A stretch of 64,000 nucleotides of DNA from Ruegeria halocynthiae (GTDB lineage: Bacteria; Pseudomonadota; Alphaproteobacteria; Rhodobacterales; Rhodobacteraceae): assembly GCF_900106805.1 (NCBI RefSeq), contig NZ_FNNP01000001.1:1762496-1826495 (forward strand), read 5' to 3'. The translations under genes and the position numbers were made by a program. The notes beneath the pieces were generated by a model. That model worked only from the letters and a program-made list of their open reading frames with translations. It was not told the DNA's origin and searched no databases. Below, piece by piece: positions 53,463-62,927 of the stretch (within the stretch, counting starts at the first letter, position 1; every line of letters begins with the position of its first letter).

Positions 53463-54083
53463 CTAGTCCCAGCGATAGTTGAAACTGACGCTGATCCGCT
53501 CGTCCTCGGCCATATTCATCGGCACCTCATGGCGCAGCCAGCTTTCCCACAGCAGGACATCCCCCACTTGCGGTTTCATATAGATGAATGGCTGCAAATC
53601 TCTGCGCCCACCTTTATGTCGCGTGGGTGCCGCCATCATGCGGCCTGAGCGCGGGTCTTCCAGTTTCAACGCACTGGCCCCTTCCGGCATGGATACGTAA
53701 GTCGTGCCCGAGATCACGCTGTGTGGGTGCAGGTGGCTGGAATGCATCCCGCCCTCGGGTAGAATGTTGATCCACAAGTCTTCAAGCTTGAGCTCGCGGT
53801 CGTCCAGATCAAACTCCAGATCCTTTGCAAAGGCTGCAACGTGCAGGTCCAGCACTTTGACCAGATCGGCAAAGATCGGAAAGCGCCATGGCAGATCGGT
53901 CAGCGAGGCATAGCTGGTGTAACCGGGATAGCCGTTCTCTTCGCACCACTCCTGCCCTGCCTCGTCATCCTCGGCGATGACAATGCAGGAATTTTCCAGC
54001 TCAGTCGGGTCGATCTTGGGATCAAACTCGGACAAGGCTGCGTGGTAAAGACGGGTGACGAAGAGCGATTCAATCTGTGCCAT
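53463..54083 (-). CDS. TIGR02466-type putative 2-oxoglutarate/Fe(II) oxygenase
   Basis: About 206 residues from 'MAQIESLFVTRLYHAALSEF'. The 'LWINILPEGGMHSSHLHPHSVISGTTYVSMPEGASALKLEDPR' and 'QVGDVLLWESWLRHEVPMNMAEDERISVSFNYRW' blocks show the His...His...Arg layout of the double-stranded beta-helix; the metal residues are probably His in 'SHLHPHS' and in 'WLRHEV', with Arg binding 2-oxoglutarate. The substrate is unknown. The frame extends upstream to 54182, overlapping the next gene. It is probably coupled to the AA_synth-type gene. Confidence 0.8.
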   Translation of the reverse strand: MAQIESLFVTRLYHAALSEFDPKIDPTELENSCIVIAEDDEAGQEWCEENGYPGYTSYASLTDLPWRFPIFADLVKVLDLHVAAFAKDLEFDLDDRELKLEDLWINILPEGGMHSSHLHPHSVISGTTYVSMPEGASALKLEDPRSGRMMAAPTRHKGGRRDLQPFIYMKPQVGDVLLWESWLRHEVPMNMAEDERISVSFNYRWD

Positions 54084-54132
54084 GGGTCGGGCATAGCCCA
54101 AGCCCTGATCCAAGACCAGCCCCAGCCAACCG

Positions 54133-54681
54133 TTAGTTTTTGACCGGCCCCGTGCCGCAGCGCGGGATCGGACGTCCGCCATCTGCGTAGGCCAGACACA
54201 AGACGATCTCGTCCGGTTTCGGCGCGTCGGGAATGCTCAGCGTCATGGTATCAAAATGGTCAAAGGACCACGGGTTGTCTTTGTGCCCGAGCGGCAGATC
54301 AATCGCACATCCCGGCGTTCCAAGTTTTGCATTGGAGGGGATAACAGCTTCACCTCCACCCGCTGCGGCACGCATTGGAGCGCCAAGTTTAGGATGGATC
54401 AGCGCACCACCCTGTTCGAGATCGCCATTCAAGCCAACAATTGCTGATTTTCCATACGAAATCGGAATGCCGTCGAGTTGAGAAACCGCTTCGGCGGCAA
54501 GTTCTGCGCCAAGCGTACCGCCAATTTCGAACAGCTCTGATAAGTCTTCCGAGAATTTACCAGAAAGTGGGTTCTGTATGACAGCCAACGCTGCAACACG
54601 GCAGACCGGAGCGCATGATTTCCCCAGTTGGTCGGTTGCTACGACCTCTTTGATGAACACCTTCTTGCGCAGCTGAACCAT
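54133..54681 (-). CDS. Amino acid synthesis (AA_synth, DUF1185) family protein
   Basis: A protein of 182 residues. Recognisable parts are 'RVAALAVIQNPLSGKFSEDLSEL', 'SYGKSAIVGLNGDLEQGGALIHPKLGAPMRAAAGGGEAVIPSNAKLGTPGCAIDLPLGHKD', and 'SIPDAPKPDEIVLCLAYADGGRPIPRCG', all typical of PF06684. GGAGGG lies before the ATG. Despite the family name the biochemical role is poorly known. It is the first gene of the rplP-rpmC insertion, 49 bases before the oxygenase start. Confidence 0.82.
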   Translation of the reverse strand: MVQLRKKVFIKEVVATDQLGKSCAPVCRVAALAVIQNPLSGKFSEDLSELFEIGGTLGAELAAEAVSQLDGIPISYGKSAIVGLNGDLEQGGALIHPKLGAPMRAAAGGGEAVIPSNAKLGTPGCAIDLPLGHKDNPWSFDHFDTMTLSIPDAPKPDEIVLCLAYADGGRPIPRCGTGPVKN

Positions 54682-54784
54682 AAGACCCTCCCATTCACCC
54701 CGAACAGACTATGGGGGCTATGGACAAACGTCGACTTTATTCACGCGTCGGAGGTATGGATCACAAAAGGCTAACGCAAAAGAA

Positions 54785-54812
54785 AACCCCCGCCGGTGTT
54801 CCGACGGGGGTT
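54785..54812 (-). terminator. Rho-independent terminator after rplP
   Basis: AACCCCCG (54785-54792) pairs with CGGGGGTT (54805-54812) with an inner CCGG-type pair and one mismatch; the minus strand continues TTTTCTTTT. It ends the rplB-rplP segment 33 bases after the rplP stop. Confidence 0.9.
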
Positions 54813-54844
54813 CATCTTGTCACGAACGGGTTGCCCCAGATCGT

Positions 54845-55258
54845 TTACCAGTCTTCGCGGACCACGACGCGAGTCTTGATCGGCAACTTCATCGCAGCCA
54901 GGCGCAGGGCCTCACGCGCGATGTCGTCATTGACGCCGTCGATCTCAAACATCACACGACCGGGCTTTACTTTGGCTGCCCAGAAGTCAACGGAGCCTTT
55001 ACCCTTACCCATACGGACTTCGGTCGGCTTCGAGGTCACGGGAGTATCCGGGAAGATCCGGATCCAAACGCGGCCCTGACGTTTCATGTGACGTGTCATG
55101 GCACGACGTGCAGCTTCGATCTGGCGTGCGGTTACACGTTCAGGTTCAAGAGCTTTCAGGCCGTAGGTGCCAAAGTTCAGATCAGAGCCGCCTTTGGCGA
55201 GTCCCTTGATCCGGCCTTTGTGCATCTTGCGGAATTTAGTACGCTTTGGTTGAAGCAT
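54845..55258 (-). CDS. rplP: 50S ribosomal protein L16
   Basis: A protein of 137 residues: '[71 protein letters not shown]', complete L16 near the A-site tRNA. rpmC, which normally follows, is 2.6 kb away after a terminator. It follows rpsC after 12 bases. Confidence 0.98.
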   Translation of the reverse strand: MLQPKRTKFRKMHKGRIKGLAKGGSDLNFGTYGLKALEPERVTARQIEAARRAMTRHMKRQGRVWIRIFPDTPVTSKPTEVRMGKGKGSVDFWAAKVKPGRVMFEIDGVNDDIAREALRLAAMKLPIKTRVVVREDW

Positions 55259-55270
55259 ATCTTTCCCTCC

Positions 55271-55981
55271 TTAGCGACGACCGCCACCAGCACCACGAGG
55301 TGCAGGGCCGTCCTGGAGTTCCTGTGCTTTACGGTCACGTGCCTGCGGATCGTGCTCCATGATCTCACCTTTGAAGATCCAGACCTTGATCCCGATGATC
55401 CCGTAAGGAGTCATCGCTTCGGCTTGTGCGTAATCGATGTCGGCGCGCAGCGTGTGCAGAGGCACGCGGCCTTCGCGGTACCACTCGGTCCGTGCGATTT
55501 CGGCGCCACCCAGACGGCCAGCGACGTTCACCCGGATACCCAGCGAACCCATACGCATGGCGTTCTGAACCGAACGCTTCATCGCGCGACGGAACGAAAC
55601 CCGGCGCTCCAGCTGCTGAGCGATGGACTCGGCAACCAGCTGCGCGTCAAGCTCGGGCTTGCGCACTTCGACGATGTTCAGGTGCAGTTCGCTGTCGGTC
55701 ATCAGAGCGATTTTCTTGCGCAGAACTTCGATGTCCGCGCCTTTCTTACCGATGATGACACCCGGACGTGCGGTGTGGATCGTAACGCGGCACTTCTTGT
55801 GCGGACGTTCGATGATCACACGGGCGATGCCGGCTTGCTTGCACTCTTTGTTGATGAACTCACGGATCTTCAGATCTTCCAGCAGAAGATCACCGTAGTC
55901 CTTGGTATCGGCGTACCAGCGGCTGTCCCAGGTACGATTGACCTGAAGGCGCATGCCGATCGGATTGACTTTATGACCCAT
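55271..55981 (-). CDS. rpsC: 30S ribosomal protein S3
   Basis: A protein of 236 residues: '[24 protein letters not shown]', the KH domain with '[20 protein letters not shown]', and the Arg/Gly-rich C terminus 'RGAGGGRR'. S3 forms the mRNA entry site. Its ATG shares one base with the rplV stop (TAATG). Confidence 0.98.
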   Translation of the reverse strand: MGHKVNPIGMRLQVNRTWDSRWYADTKDYGDLLLEDLKIREFINKECKQAGIARVIIERPHKKCRVTIHTARPGVIIGKKGADIEVLRKKIALMTDSELHLNIVEVRKPELDAQLVAESIAQQLERRVSFRRAMKRSVQNAMRMGSLGIRVNVAGRLGGAEIARTEWYREGRVPLHTLRADIDYAQAEAMTPYGIIGIKVWIFKGEIMEHDPQARDRKAQELQDGPAPRGAGGGRR

Positions 55982-56361
55982 TAGGCTTGCTCCTCAACTT
56001 GACGCACCTTGATGGTGATCTCCGAGAACGGCTTCAGGATTTTCCCGAAACGGCCACGGGCCCGCGGACGACCGCGCTTCATGACCAGGTTCTTACCAAC
56101 CCAGGCTTCGGCGACGATCAGCTCGTCGACATCCAGGTTGTGGTTGTTCTCGGCGTTGGCGATTGCAGACTGCAGGCACTTCTTAACGTCCTGCGCGACA
56201 CGCTTGTTCGAGAAAGTCAGGTCGGTCAGAGCCTTCTCAACTTTCTTGCCGCGGATCATCTGCGCAACCAGGTTCAGTTTCTGCGGGCTGGTCCGAAGCA
56301 TGCGCGTTTTCGCCATTGCTTCGTTTTCGGCCACGCGGCGGGGGTTCTTTTCCTTGCCCAT
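55981..56361 (-). CDS. rplV: 50S ribosomal protein L22
   Basis: A protein of 126 residues: '[73 protein letters not shown]' and the tunnel loop '[22 protein letters not shown]'. It lines the exit tunnel. rpsS ends three bases upstream. Confidence 0.98.
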   Translation of the reverse strand: MGKEKNPRRVAENEAMAKTRMLRTSPQKLNLVAQMIRGKKVEKALTDLTFSNKRVAQDVKKCLQSAIANAENNHNLDVDELIVAEAWVGKNLVMKRGRPRARGRFGKILKPFSEITIKVRQVEEQA

Positions 56362-56364
56362 GAC

Positions 56365-56643
56365 TTACTTCCGTTTCGCTTTTTTGTCAGCGGCGTGACC
56401 GTAATAGGTCCGAGTTGGCGAATACTCACCGAACTTCTGACCAATCATGTCTTCCGAGACGTTGACGGGGATATGCTTATGGCCGTTGTACACACCAAAG
56501 GTCAGACCCACGAACTGGGGCAGAATGGTGGAACGACGCGACCAAATCTTGATGACTTCGTTGCGGCCCGACTCGCGCGCTGCTTCGGCTTTTTTCAGCA
56601 CGTAAGCATCGACGAAAGGACCCTTCCAAACAGAGCGAGACAT
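56365..56643 (-). CDS. rpsS: 30S ribosomal protein S19
   Basis: A protein of 92 residues: '[83 protein letters not shown]', a complete S19. It starts three bases after rplB. Confidence 0.98.
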   Translation of the reverse strand: MSRSVWKGPFVDAYVLKKAEAARESGRNEVIKIWSRRSTILPQFVGLTFGVYNGHKHIPVNVSEDMIGQKFGEYSPTRTYYGHAADKKAKRK

Positions 56644-56646
56644 AGA

Positions 56647-57489
56647 TTAACGTCCCTTCTTCTTGGCGTGCCGCGAGCGGATGATCAGCTTCTGGGACGC
56701 TTTGTTCTTGTTGCGGGTACGCTTACCCTTGGTGTCCTTACCCCATGGAGTAACCGGTGTACGGCCACCCGAGGTACGACCTTCACCACCACCGTGCGGG
56801 TGATCGATCGGGTTCATTGCAACACCACGAACCGACGGACGCACGCCCATGTGACGCTTACGGCCGGCTTTACCGAGGTTCTGGTTGCTGTTGTCGGGGT
56901 TGGACACGGCACCGACAGTGGCCATGCATTCCTGACGGACCATGCGAAGCTCGCCCGAGCTCAGACGGATCTGAGCGTAGCCGCCATCGCGACCAACGAA
57001 CTGAGCGTAAGTACCGGCCGCACGTGCGATCTGACCGCCTTTGCCAGGCTTCATCTCGATGTTGTGGACGATGGTACCGATGGGCATGCCCGAGAACGGC
57101 ATTGCGTTGCCCGGCTTGATGTCAGCCTTGGCGGATGCCACGACTTTGTCACCAACAGCCAGACGCTGCGGAGCCAGGATATAGGCCTGCTCGCCGTCTT
57201 CGTATTTTACCAGTGCGATGAATGCGGTCCGGTTCGGGTCATATTCGATCCGTTCGACGGTTGCCGCGACATCAAATTTATTCCGTTTGAAGTCAACGAT
57301 CCGGTAGAGACGCTTTGCGCCACCGCCGCGGCGGCGTGAAGTGATCCGTCCGGTGTTGTTCCGGCCGCCCGATTTGGTCAAACCCTCAGTGAGAGACTTG
57401 ACCGGACGTCCTTTCCAAAGCTCCGAACGGTCGATCAGCACCAGCCCGCGCTGGCCCGGCGTCGTCGGCTTGTACGACTTGAGTGCCAT
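56647..57489 (-). CDS. rplB: 50S ribosomal protein L2
   Basis: A protein of 280 residues: '[37 protein letters not shown]', and the conserved '[52 protein letters not shown]'. L2 is near the peptidyl-transferase centre. It normally follows rplW; here rplW ends 3.2 kb upstream after a terminator, so rplB starts a new segment whose promoter must be within 57490-57690. Confidence 0.98.
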   Translation of the reverse strand: MALKSYKPTTPGQRGLVLIDRSELWKGRPVKSLTEGLTKSGGRNNTGRITSRRRGGGAKRLYRIVDFKRNKFDVAATVERIEYDPNRTAFIALVKYEDGEQAYILAPQRLAVGDKVVASAKADIKPGNAMPFSGMPIGTIVHNIEMKPGKGGQIARAAGTYAQFVGRDGGYAQIRLSSGELRMVRQECMATVGAVSNPDNSNQNLGKAGRKRHMGVRPSVRGVAMNPIDHPHGGGEGRTSGGRTPVTPWGKDTKGKRTRNKNKASQKLIIRSRHAKKKGR

Positions 57490-57690
57490 GCTTTCTGTCT
57501 TCCGTTTAGCAAGTGCGGGGATTTCCCCGCTATGTGATAGGCCCCCGTAGGTGCCAAGGGTATAGGGCCCCGAAGGTCCCCGGTTTCAAATATCATAGGC
57601 CCCGGAACGAATCCGAGGCCGTAAGATTGGGTGCATATAGCCGTGTTGGGGGTGGGTGTCTATAGGGGAAGTGATAGTGGAGACGTTACG

Positions 57691-58992
57691 CTATGATTTG
57701 TCGCTCGACCTGATGAGCGCTTGAGAAGCTTTGTCAGCAATTCGCTCTGCTAGTGTCTTTACAGTCCCGTCATCAATTCTGTTTAACCTACCCGAAATTT
57801 GGATGTGCTGTTGGCCAAACATACGTTTGATCAACTCAGCTTTAATCTCCTTCTGGTCCTTTTCCTCCAAGTTGGCAATGAAAGGATCGAGGGCTTTAGT
57901 CTCAAGAGCAAATGATCGCATCTGCTTTTCGTTGTCTCGGTGCATTTTTGACTGCCGAGACGCGTATCCGGCTGTCACTAAGAGAATTGCTGTAAGCGAT
58001 GACGCAGTAATGATGTTGGCCCAATTTAAGGTGCCAGAGTCAGTCGGCTCGAACCCGACCCAATACTTGAAAGCCAACCATACGATAGCGGCACCTAGCG
58101 ACCCCATGGATATCCATCGCCAAAGATCAGCTTCTTTCTTTTCTTCACCAGCGCTCTTTTGGTACCCTCCGGCGACACTGTCCCGACCAACCAGCTTGTG
58201 TATTTCCAACACAGCCTGATGCTTCGCATTCACATCCGCCAAAGCCGTTTCACCTTGCTTTGTAAAACGCTCCAGAAGCGTCGTGAGTTTCTCGGCTTGC
58301 GACTTCCCTAACTCAATATGTTGAGTATCGGCGGACTTTCTCCATTCGGACAACAACTCCTCAAACTTCGTATCCCGTTCTATTTGGGCTTCGGAATGTT
58401 CTTCAGCGCGAGCAGTTTGCTTTTCCGTGAAGTCAGACTGCCACTCTGAAAACTTCGTTTCTGCGTTTGTCGAAAGACTATCTAGCTGATCTCCTAAGTC
58501 GTTTGCCTTATTTTCTAGTTCGGAGTGGGTTTCAGCAGTTTCTTCAAGTTTTTCTTCTGTTTGTTTGATGAAGCCATCCATCGATGCTGAAAATGATCTG
58601 TAGGCTTTTTCTGCGTGCTTAATGACTTTCTGAGGCTCGGGCAGTCGAGACATCGCCGCCAATTGATATATCTGCGGAGCGTACTGCGTGATATGATTAT
58701 TGGCCGTTTGCAGATGTGTTATCTGAGGTGAACTCATATAAGCCTGAAGCTGTTGAAAAAAGTTCCCATGCCGCAAGTGTTGGTTAATCTGATCCAGCAA
58801 AGCCTTCGGAAAAAACTCATCATCCAAGCCGGTTACAGTATCCTGTAAGTTACCTAGAACCTTCGTCAATCGGTGCCGTTCCTCATCAAATTCTAGTTCA
58901 GTGTTCTCCACTTCAACTTCTATGAATTCTGCAGATTGCCGTAATGTTTCGTGTAATGGGTGATTCTCAAATTCGTTAGACCAACGCGACAA
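57691..58992 (-). CDS. Coiled-coil membrane protein, unknown function
   Basis: A protein of 433 residues. Residues about 130-270 are strongly helical and Glu/Lys-rich with long coiled-coil character ('TEEKLEETAETHSELENKANDLGDQLDSL'), then two membrane helices ('WISMGSLGAAIVWLAFKYWVGF' near 298 and 'WANIITASSLTAILLVTAGYA' near 330) and a cytoplasmic C-terminal domain. The N-terminal 130 residues are helical too. I do not recognise the family. Similar layouts occur in some defence and stress proteins. It is visibly more A+T-rich than rplB, so it is probably imported. It lies between rplB and the rplW remnant. Confidence 0.75.
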   Translation of the reverse strand: MSRWSNEFENHPLHETLRQSAEFIEVEVENTELEFDEERHRLTKVLGNLQDTVTGLDDEFFPKALLDQINQHLRHGNFFQQLQAYMSSPQITHLQTANNHITQYAPQIYQLAAMSRLPEPQKVIKHAEKAYRSFSASMDGFIKQTEEKLEETAETHSELENKANDLGDQLDSLSTNAETKFSEWQSDFTEKQTARAEEHSEAQIERDTKFEELLSEWRKSADTQHIELGKSQAEKLTTLLERFTKQGETALADVNAKHQAVLEIHKLVGRDSVAGGYQKSAGEEKKEADLWRWISMGSLGAAIVWLAFKYWVGFEPTDSGTLNWANIITASSLTAILLVTAGYASRQSKMHRDNEKQMRSFALETKALDPFIANLEEKDQKEIKAELIKRMFGQQHIQISGRLNRIDDGTVKTLAERIADKASQALIRSSDKS

Positions 58993-59071
58993 CTTTTAGC
59001 ACCTCCAATGCACTTCTCGCACATCTTATGCATGCAAAAACATCAAGTGCCAGTGGCGCACGTACCAAAAC

Positions 59072-59208
59072 GAAAAAACCTCGCTTTCGTGCAGACCTAT
59101 CTCTCTCCAACGATGCTGCCGATCAGGGATCGGTAGACGCGCCGCTGGTGCTCCCCCTTTGCAGGGTCACATAAGCTGTCTTGACGTCTTTCCGCCTGAC
59201 CGACAGGC
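59072..59208 (-). pseudogene. Remnant of the 3' end of rplW plus its terminator
   Basis: This stretch aligns without gaps over 90 bases (59119-59208) with the rplW end at 60671-60760, 70 of 90 matching by hand. In the same frame it reads 'RKDVKTAYVTL' then a stop (TGA at 59123-59125), where intact L23 has '[11 protein letters not shown]'. Beyond the stop the likeness continues into the rplW terminator: 59072-59118 matches 60622-60670 but the hairpin is spoiled. It is a decayed second copy flanking the desaturase cassette, a trace of recombination. Confidence 0.88.
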
Positions 59209-59217
59209 CTCGCACAA

Positions 59218-59394
59218 TCACTTCTTGTCGCGCGCGGCCTTCTCTTCCTTGGTCAGTTTGGCGTTCCAGACATTCTTGCTCAGACCAAGCTCAGCGGGCG
59301 CAGGTTTGGTCTTGCCGATGCTGACTTTGCCTCCTTTATCCAGGAATTCCTGAATAAGGGCCTCATCTGTTGTTTCTTTGGGGACATGTTTCAT
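59218..59394 (-). CDS. Small conserved basic protein, unknown function
   Basis: A protein of 58 residues: 'MKHVPKETTDEALIQEFLDKGGKVSIGKTKPAPAEL' and 'WNAKLTKEEKAARDKK'. It looks like a short conserved alphaproteobacterial protein of unknown role. The start at ATG 59394 is chosen since a longer frame to 59430 begins with TTG and lacks a ribosome-binding site. It follows the desaturase gene after 78 bases and ends ten bases before the rplW remnant. Confidence 0.7.
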   Translation of the reverse strand: MKHVPKETTDEALIQEFLDKGGKVSIGKTKPAPAELGLSKNVWNAKLTKEEKAARDKK

Positions 59395-59472
59395 GAAGGT
59401 GACGCTATCCGCATCACGCGCCCGGAGCAACGGCTGCTTTCCGAAAACCCAGCTGGCCTCGGAACCTACTGC

Positions 59473-60507
59473 TCACCCATATAGCGCGCGCGCCTCGGCG
59501 AAGGACAAAAGTCGGCGGTTCTGTTCGTCCCACAGGTGCAGGCGCGCGTTGGCGAGGCTCTCGCGGATGGTCATCCGGTTGCTGTTTGCCAACTCATCAT
59601 GATCGCGCAGCACCTCGGTCAGGCGGTAGAACGGGATGCGACTGTACAGGTGGTGCACATGGTGGATGCCGATATTTGCGCTGAACCACTGCAATACGGA
59701 TGGCAGGATGTAATGCGAGCTTCCGTGCAGAGCCGCCTCGTGCAGTTGCCAGTCCTCATCGGAATCCCAATGCGTGTCTTCGAACTGATGCTGCACGTAG
59801 AACAGCCATACTCCGGCTGTTGCGGCAATCAGGGTAGAGGGTAGAAAGATCAACAGAACAGGCATTAGGCCGCCAAAGTAGTAGACTGCCAGAAGCGCGG
59901 CCAGAATTGCGACGTTAGTGCCCATCGCGCTTACCCAGAACCTAACGCTACTGGTCAAACCCAACGGGAGGCGGTTCTGAAACAGAAACAAATATCCCGG
60001 GCCGAAAACGAACAGAGTAATCGGGTTCCGATAGACGCGGTACGCAAGCCGATTCATCGGTGTCTTCGCTTGATACTCGGCCACAGTCAGGGTGTGGATA
60101 TCGCCCATGCCCCGTTTGTCCAGATTGCCCGAGCTGTTGTGATGGTTGGAATGTGTACGCCGCCAGACATCGTAAGGCGTCAGCGTTAGTACTCCAATCA
60201 CCCGCCCAACCCAGTCGCTGACGTTCCGGTTCTTGAAAAATGCTCCGTGCCCGCAATCATGCTGGATCGCAAACAAGCGCAGCAGGAAGGCCGCATTGAG
60301 GACAGAAATCGCGAAAGCTAGCCAATAACTAAGCGAAAGCGACATCCAAGACAGCGCCCAAAGTGCAAAGAAAGGGATAATGCTAACGCCCAACTCAAAG
60401 GAACTGCGCCACTGGTTTGGTTCGCGGTATTTGGCAAGTGTAGACACCCAATCTCGCGCTGCGGTCAGTTCCGGATTTTTCCGGGTCGAGAGTGAGGGTT
60501 TTGTCAT
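59473..60507 (-). CDS. Fatty acid desaturase (DesA-like)
   Basis: A protein of 344 residues with three His boxes of membrane desaturases: 'HDCGHGAFF' (H-x3-H), 'HSNHHNSSGNLD' (H-x2-HH) and 'HHVHHLYSRIP' (H-x2-HH type), and about four membrane helices. It probably inserts a double bond (delta-9 or delta-12) into acyl lipids, useful in cold adaptation. It lies between intact rplW and the remnant, so it came with the insertion. It probably has its own promoter after the rplW terminator. Confidence 0.92.
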   Translation of the reverse strand: MTKPSLSTRKNPELTAARDWVSTLAKYREPNQWRSSFELGVSIIPFFALWALSWMSLSLSYWLAFAISVLNAAFLLRLFAIQHDCGHGAFFKNRNVSDWVGRVIGVLTLTPYDVWRRTHSNHHNSSGNLDKRGMGDIHTLTVAEYQAKTPMNRLAYRVYRNPITLFVFGPGYLFLFQNRLPLGLTSSVRFWVSAMGTNVAILAALLAVYYFGGLMPVLLIFLPSTLIAATAGVWLFYVQHQFEDTHWDSDEDWQLHEAALHGSSHYILPSVLQWFSANIGIHHVHHLYSRIPFYRLTEVLRDHDELANSNRMTIRESLANARLHLWDEQNRRLLSFAEARALYG

Positions 60508-60626
60508 ACGCCTGCCATGTCTTTTGTTTGTTGGGAACCGGATAGACTACCGACGCGACTTAGCAAGAGATTTGTGCAAAACATGACGATTTTGCGTTCA
60601 ATTCTTTGTGCCGCTGCTAAAGAAAA

Positions 60627-60646
60627 ACCCCCGCTTTCGCGGGGGT
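60627..60646 (-). terminator. Rho-independent terminator after rplW
   Basis: ACCCCCGC (60627-60634) and GCGGGGGT (60639-60646), eight-base stem, four-base loop; the minus strand continues TTTTTCTTT. It ends the rpsJ-rplC-rplD-rplW segment. Confidence 0.92.
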
Positions 60647-60674
60647 CCTCATCTCTTTCCAAAGACAGTTCCGA

Positions 60675-60971
60675 TCAAAGACCGGTGGATACGTCGATGG
60701 TGTTACCCTCTTCCAGGGTCACATATGCTTTTTTGACGTCTTTCCGCTTGCCCAACTGGCCGCGGAACCGCTTGACCTTGCCTTTGGTGATGGTGGTGTT
60801 CACCGCCTTCACCTTGACACCAAACAACGATTCAACCGCTTCTTTGATCTGCGGTTTGTTGCTGTCGATCGCCACTTCAAAGACAATCGCGCCGTTCTCA
60901 GACGCCATGGTCGACTTTTCGGTGATGATCGGTTTGCGGATCACGTCGTAGTGTTCTGCCTTCGCGCTCAT
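60675..60971 (-). CDS. rplW: 50S ribosomal protein L23
   Basis: A protein of 98 residues: '[89 protein letters not shown]'. L23 docks trigger factor and SRP. Its ATG overlaps the rplD stop (ATGA). It is intact and followed by a functional-looking terminator; a decayed copy of its end lies 1.5 kb further on. Confidence 0.98.
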   Translation of the reverse strand: MSAKAEHYDVIRKPIITEKSTMASENGAIVFEVAIDSNKPQIKEAVESLFGVKVKAVNTTITKGKVKRFRGQLGKRKDVKKAYVTLEEGNTIDVSTGL

Positions 60972-61585
60972 TTCAGACGAGCCTCCAGTGCTTCGACAGC
61001 CGCTTTGGTGAGCACCAGGGTGTCACGCTTGAGGATGTCATAGACGTTTGCGCCCATCGTCGGCAGGATATCCAGACCTTCGATGTTCTTGGACGCTTTC
61101 AGGAACCCTTCGTTCACGGTCGCGCCATCGATGACCAGAGCGCGTTTCCAGCCCAGGTTTGCAACCTGTTTGGCCAGAGCGGCAGTCTTGCCCTCGGATG
61201 CGGCGTCTTCGATCACAACCAGCTCACCAGCTGCCATTTTGGCAGACAGCGCGTGGCGCAGACCGAGTTTGCGGAACTTCTTCGGCAGGTCATGACCATG
61301 CGAACGCACGACCGGACCTTTGTAAACGCCACCACCACGGAAGATCGGTGCCGAGCGAGCGCCGTGGCGTGCGCCACCGGTGCCTTTTTGGCGATAGATC
61401 TTCTTGGTCGAGTAGGATACTTCCGAGCGGGTCTTGACCTTGTGGGTGCCAGCTTGCGCGTTGTTGCGCTGCCAACGGACCACACGGTGCAGGATGTCTG
61501 CGCGCGGCTCAAGGCCGAACAGGTCTGCATCCAGCTCGATGTTGCCGGCTTTGCCGCCGTCCAGTTTGATTACATCAAGTTTCAT
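60968..61585 (-). CDS. rplD: 50S ribosomal protein L4
   Basis: A protein of 205 residues: '[56 protein letters not shown]', the family core that also binds the exit tunnel. In E. coli L4 represses its own operon. Overlaps rplC and rplW starts by four bases each. Confidence 0.98.
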   Translation of the reverse strand: MKLDVIKLDGGKAGNIELDADLFGLEPRADILHRVVRWQRNNAQAGTHKVKTRSEVSYSTKKIYRQKGTGGARHGARSAPIFRGGGVYKGPVVRSHGHDLPKKFRKLGLRHALSAKMAAGELVVIEDAASEGKTAALAKQVANLGWKRALVIDGATVNEGFLKASKNIEGLDILPTMGANVYDILKRDTLVLTKAAVEALEARLK

Positions 61586-62307
61586 GCTTCACCACCTTCC
61601 GCGGGAGCTTCTTCCGCAGGTGCTTCAGTTGCGGCACCTTTTACGGCTGCCGGGAAAGGCAGACCTTCGGGTGCTTTCTTCTTGACGGCGTCCTTGACGG
61701 TAACCCAGCCCGATTTTGGTCCGGGAACGGCGCCTTTGATGAACACCAGACCACGGTCGGCGTCAGTTTTGACAACCTCCAGGTTCTGGGTGGTTACACG
61801 GGCAGCACCCATGTGACCGGCCATCTTCTTGCCTTTGAACACCTTGCCCGGGTCCTGACACTGACCGGTTGAGCCGTGCGAACGGTGGCTGATCGAAACA
61901 CCGTGCGAGGCGCGCAGACCACCAAAGTTCCAACGCTTCATTGCACCGGCAAAGCCTTTACCGATCGAAGTACCCGAAACGTCAACCTTCTGGCCTTCCA
62001 GGAAGTGTTCTGCCGAAATCTCGGCACCCACTTCGATAAGGCCATCAGCTGAGACGCGGAACTCGGCCAGCTTACGCTTGGGCTCGACCTTGGCAGCGGC
62101 ATAGTGACCGCGCATGGCCTTCGAGGTGCGTTTTGCCTTGGCAGCACCGGCACCCAACTGAACGGCGGTGTAGCCGTCTTTGTCATCGGTGCGCTGTGCA
62201 ACAACCTGCAGGTTGTCCAGGTGAAGAACGGTCACAGGAATCTGCTTGCCGTCTTCCATGAACAGGCGGGTCATGCCTACTTTTTTTGCGATAATACCAG
62301 AGCGCAT
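61582..62307 (-). CDS. rplC: 50S ribosomal protein L3
   Basis: A protein of 241 residues: '[40 protein letters not shown]' and '[46 protein letters not shown]'. L3 is an assembly initiator. The C terminus has an Ala/Glu-rich tail. It starts 18 bases after rpsJ. Confidence 0.98.
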   Translation of the reverse strand: MRSGIIAKKVGMTRLFMEDGKQIPVTVLHLDNLQVVAQRTDDKDGYTAVQLGAGAAKAKRTSKAMRGHYAAAKVEPKRKLAEFRVSADGLIEVGAEISAEHFLEGQKVDVSGTSIGKGFAGAMKRWNFGGLRASHGVSISHRSHGSTGQCQDPGKVFKGKKMAGHMGAARVTTQNLEVVKTDADRGLVFIKGAVPGPKSGWVTVKDAVKKKAPEGLPFPAAVKGAATEAPAEEAPAEGGEA

Positions 62308-62325
62308 AATCTATACCCTCCGATC

Positions 62326-62640
62326 TTACGACTGCAACTTGATCTCGACGTCCACACCAGCAGCGAGGTCGAGCTTCATCAGCGCGTCAACGGTCTGGGG
62401 GGTCGGATCAACGATGTCGAGCAGACGCTTGTGCGTACGGATCTCGAACTGGTCGCGGGATTTCTTGTCAACGTGAGGGCCACGGAGAACCGTGAACTTC
62501 TCGATCTTGTTCGGCAGCGGGATCGGGCCGCGCACGTTCGCGCCGGTCCGCTTGGCAGTGTTGACGATCTCTTGCGTGCTGGCATCCAGAACGCGATAGT
62601 CAAATGCCTTCAGCCGAATACGGATATTTTGGCTTTGCAT
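62326..62640 (-). CDS. rpsJ: 30S ribosomal protein S10
   Basis: A protein of 104 residues: '[102 protein letters not shown]'. It is first of the S10 segment and doubles as NusE in antitermination. Its usual neighbour tuf is 1.3 kb upstream. Promoter should lie in 62641-62927. Confidence 0.98.
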   Translation of the reverse strand: MQSQNIRIRLKAFDYRVLDASTQEIVNTAKRTGANVRGPIPLPNKIEKFTVLRGPHVDKKSRDQFEIRTHKRLLDIVDPTPQTVDALMKLDLAAGVDVEIKLQS

Positions 62641-62927
62641 AATAACAGCCTTTTATCAGGCGTTGAGGCTGAGAGGAGGACAAGCGCGCATCGCCAACCC
62701 TCATCGAACCCAAAAGACGGGAATCACCCCGCCTTGATGTTCTTGTAGAGAACTCGCGCGAAGTACAGGGGTGTGAGGGGTTTGGCAAGAGGGAAATGGT
62801 TGCCCATTGACGGAGAATTGAGAGTGCTTTCTTTCTGACTCAGCATTGCGCATCTGCCATCGACATTCGAGAATAAACAGCTCATCTTCCACTATAGGTA
62901 GAGTAGAAAGGCCTAGAAGCAACTACA

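Noticed and set aside
55987..57339. A 450-codon open frame on the plus strand
   Set aside because: It is antisense to rplV, rpsS and rplB, whose protein sequences are unmistakable; long antisense frames are a side effect of the codon bias.
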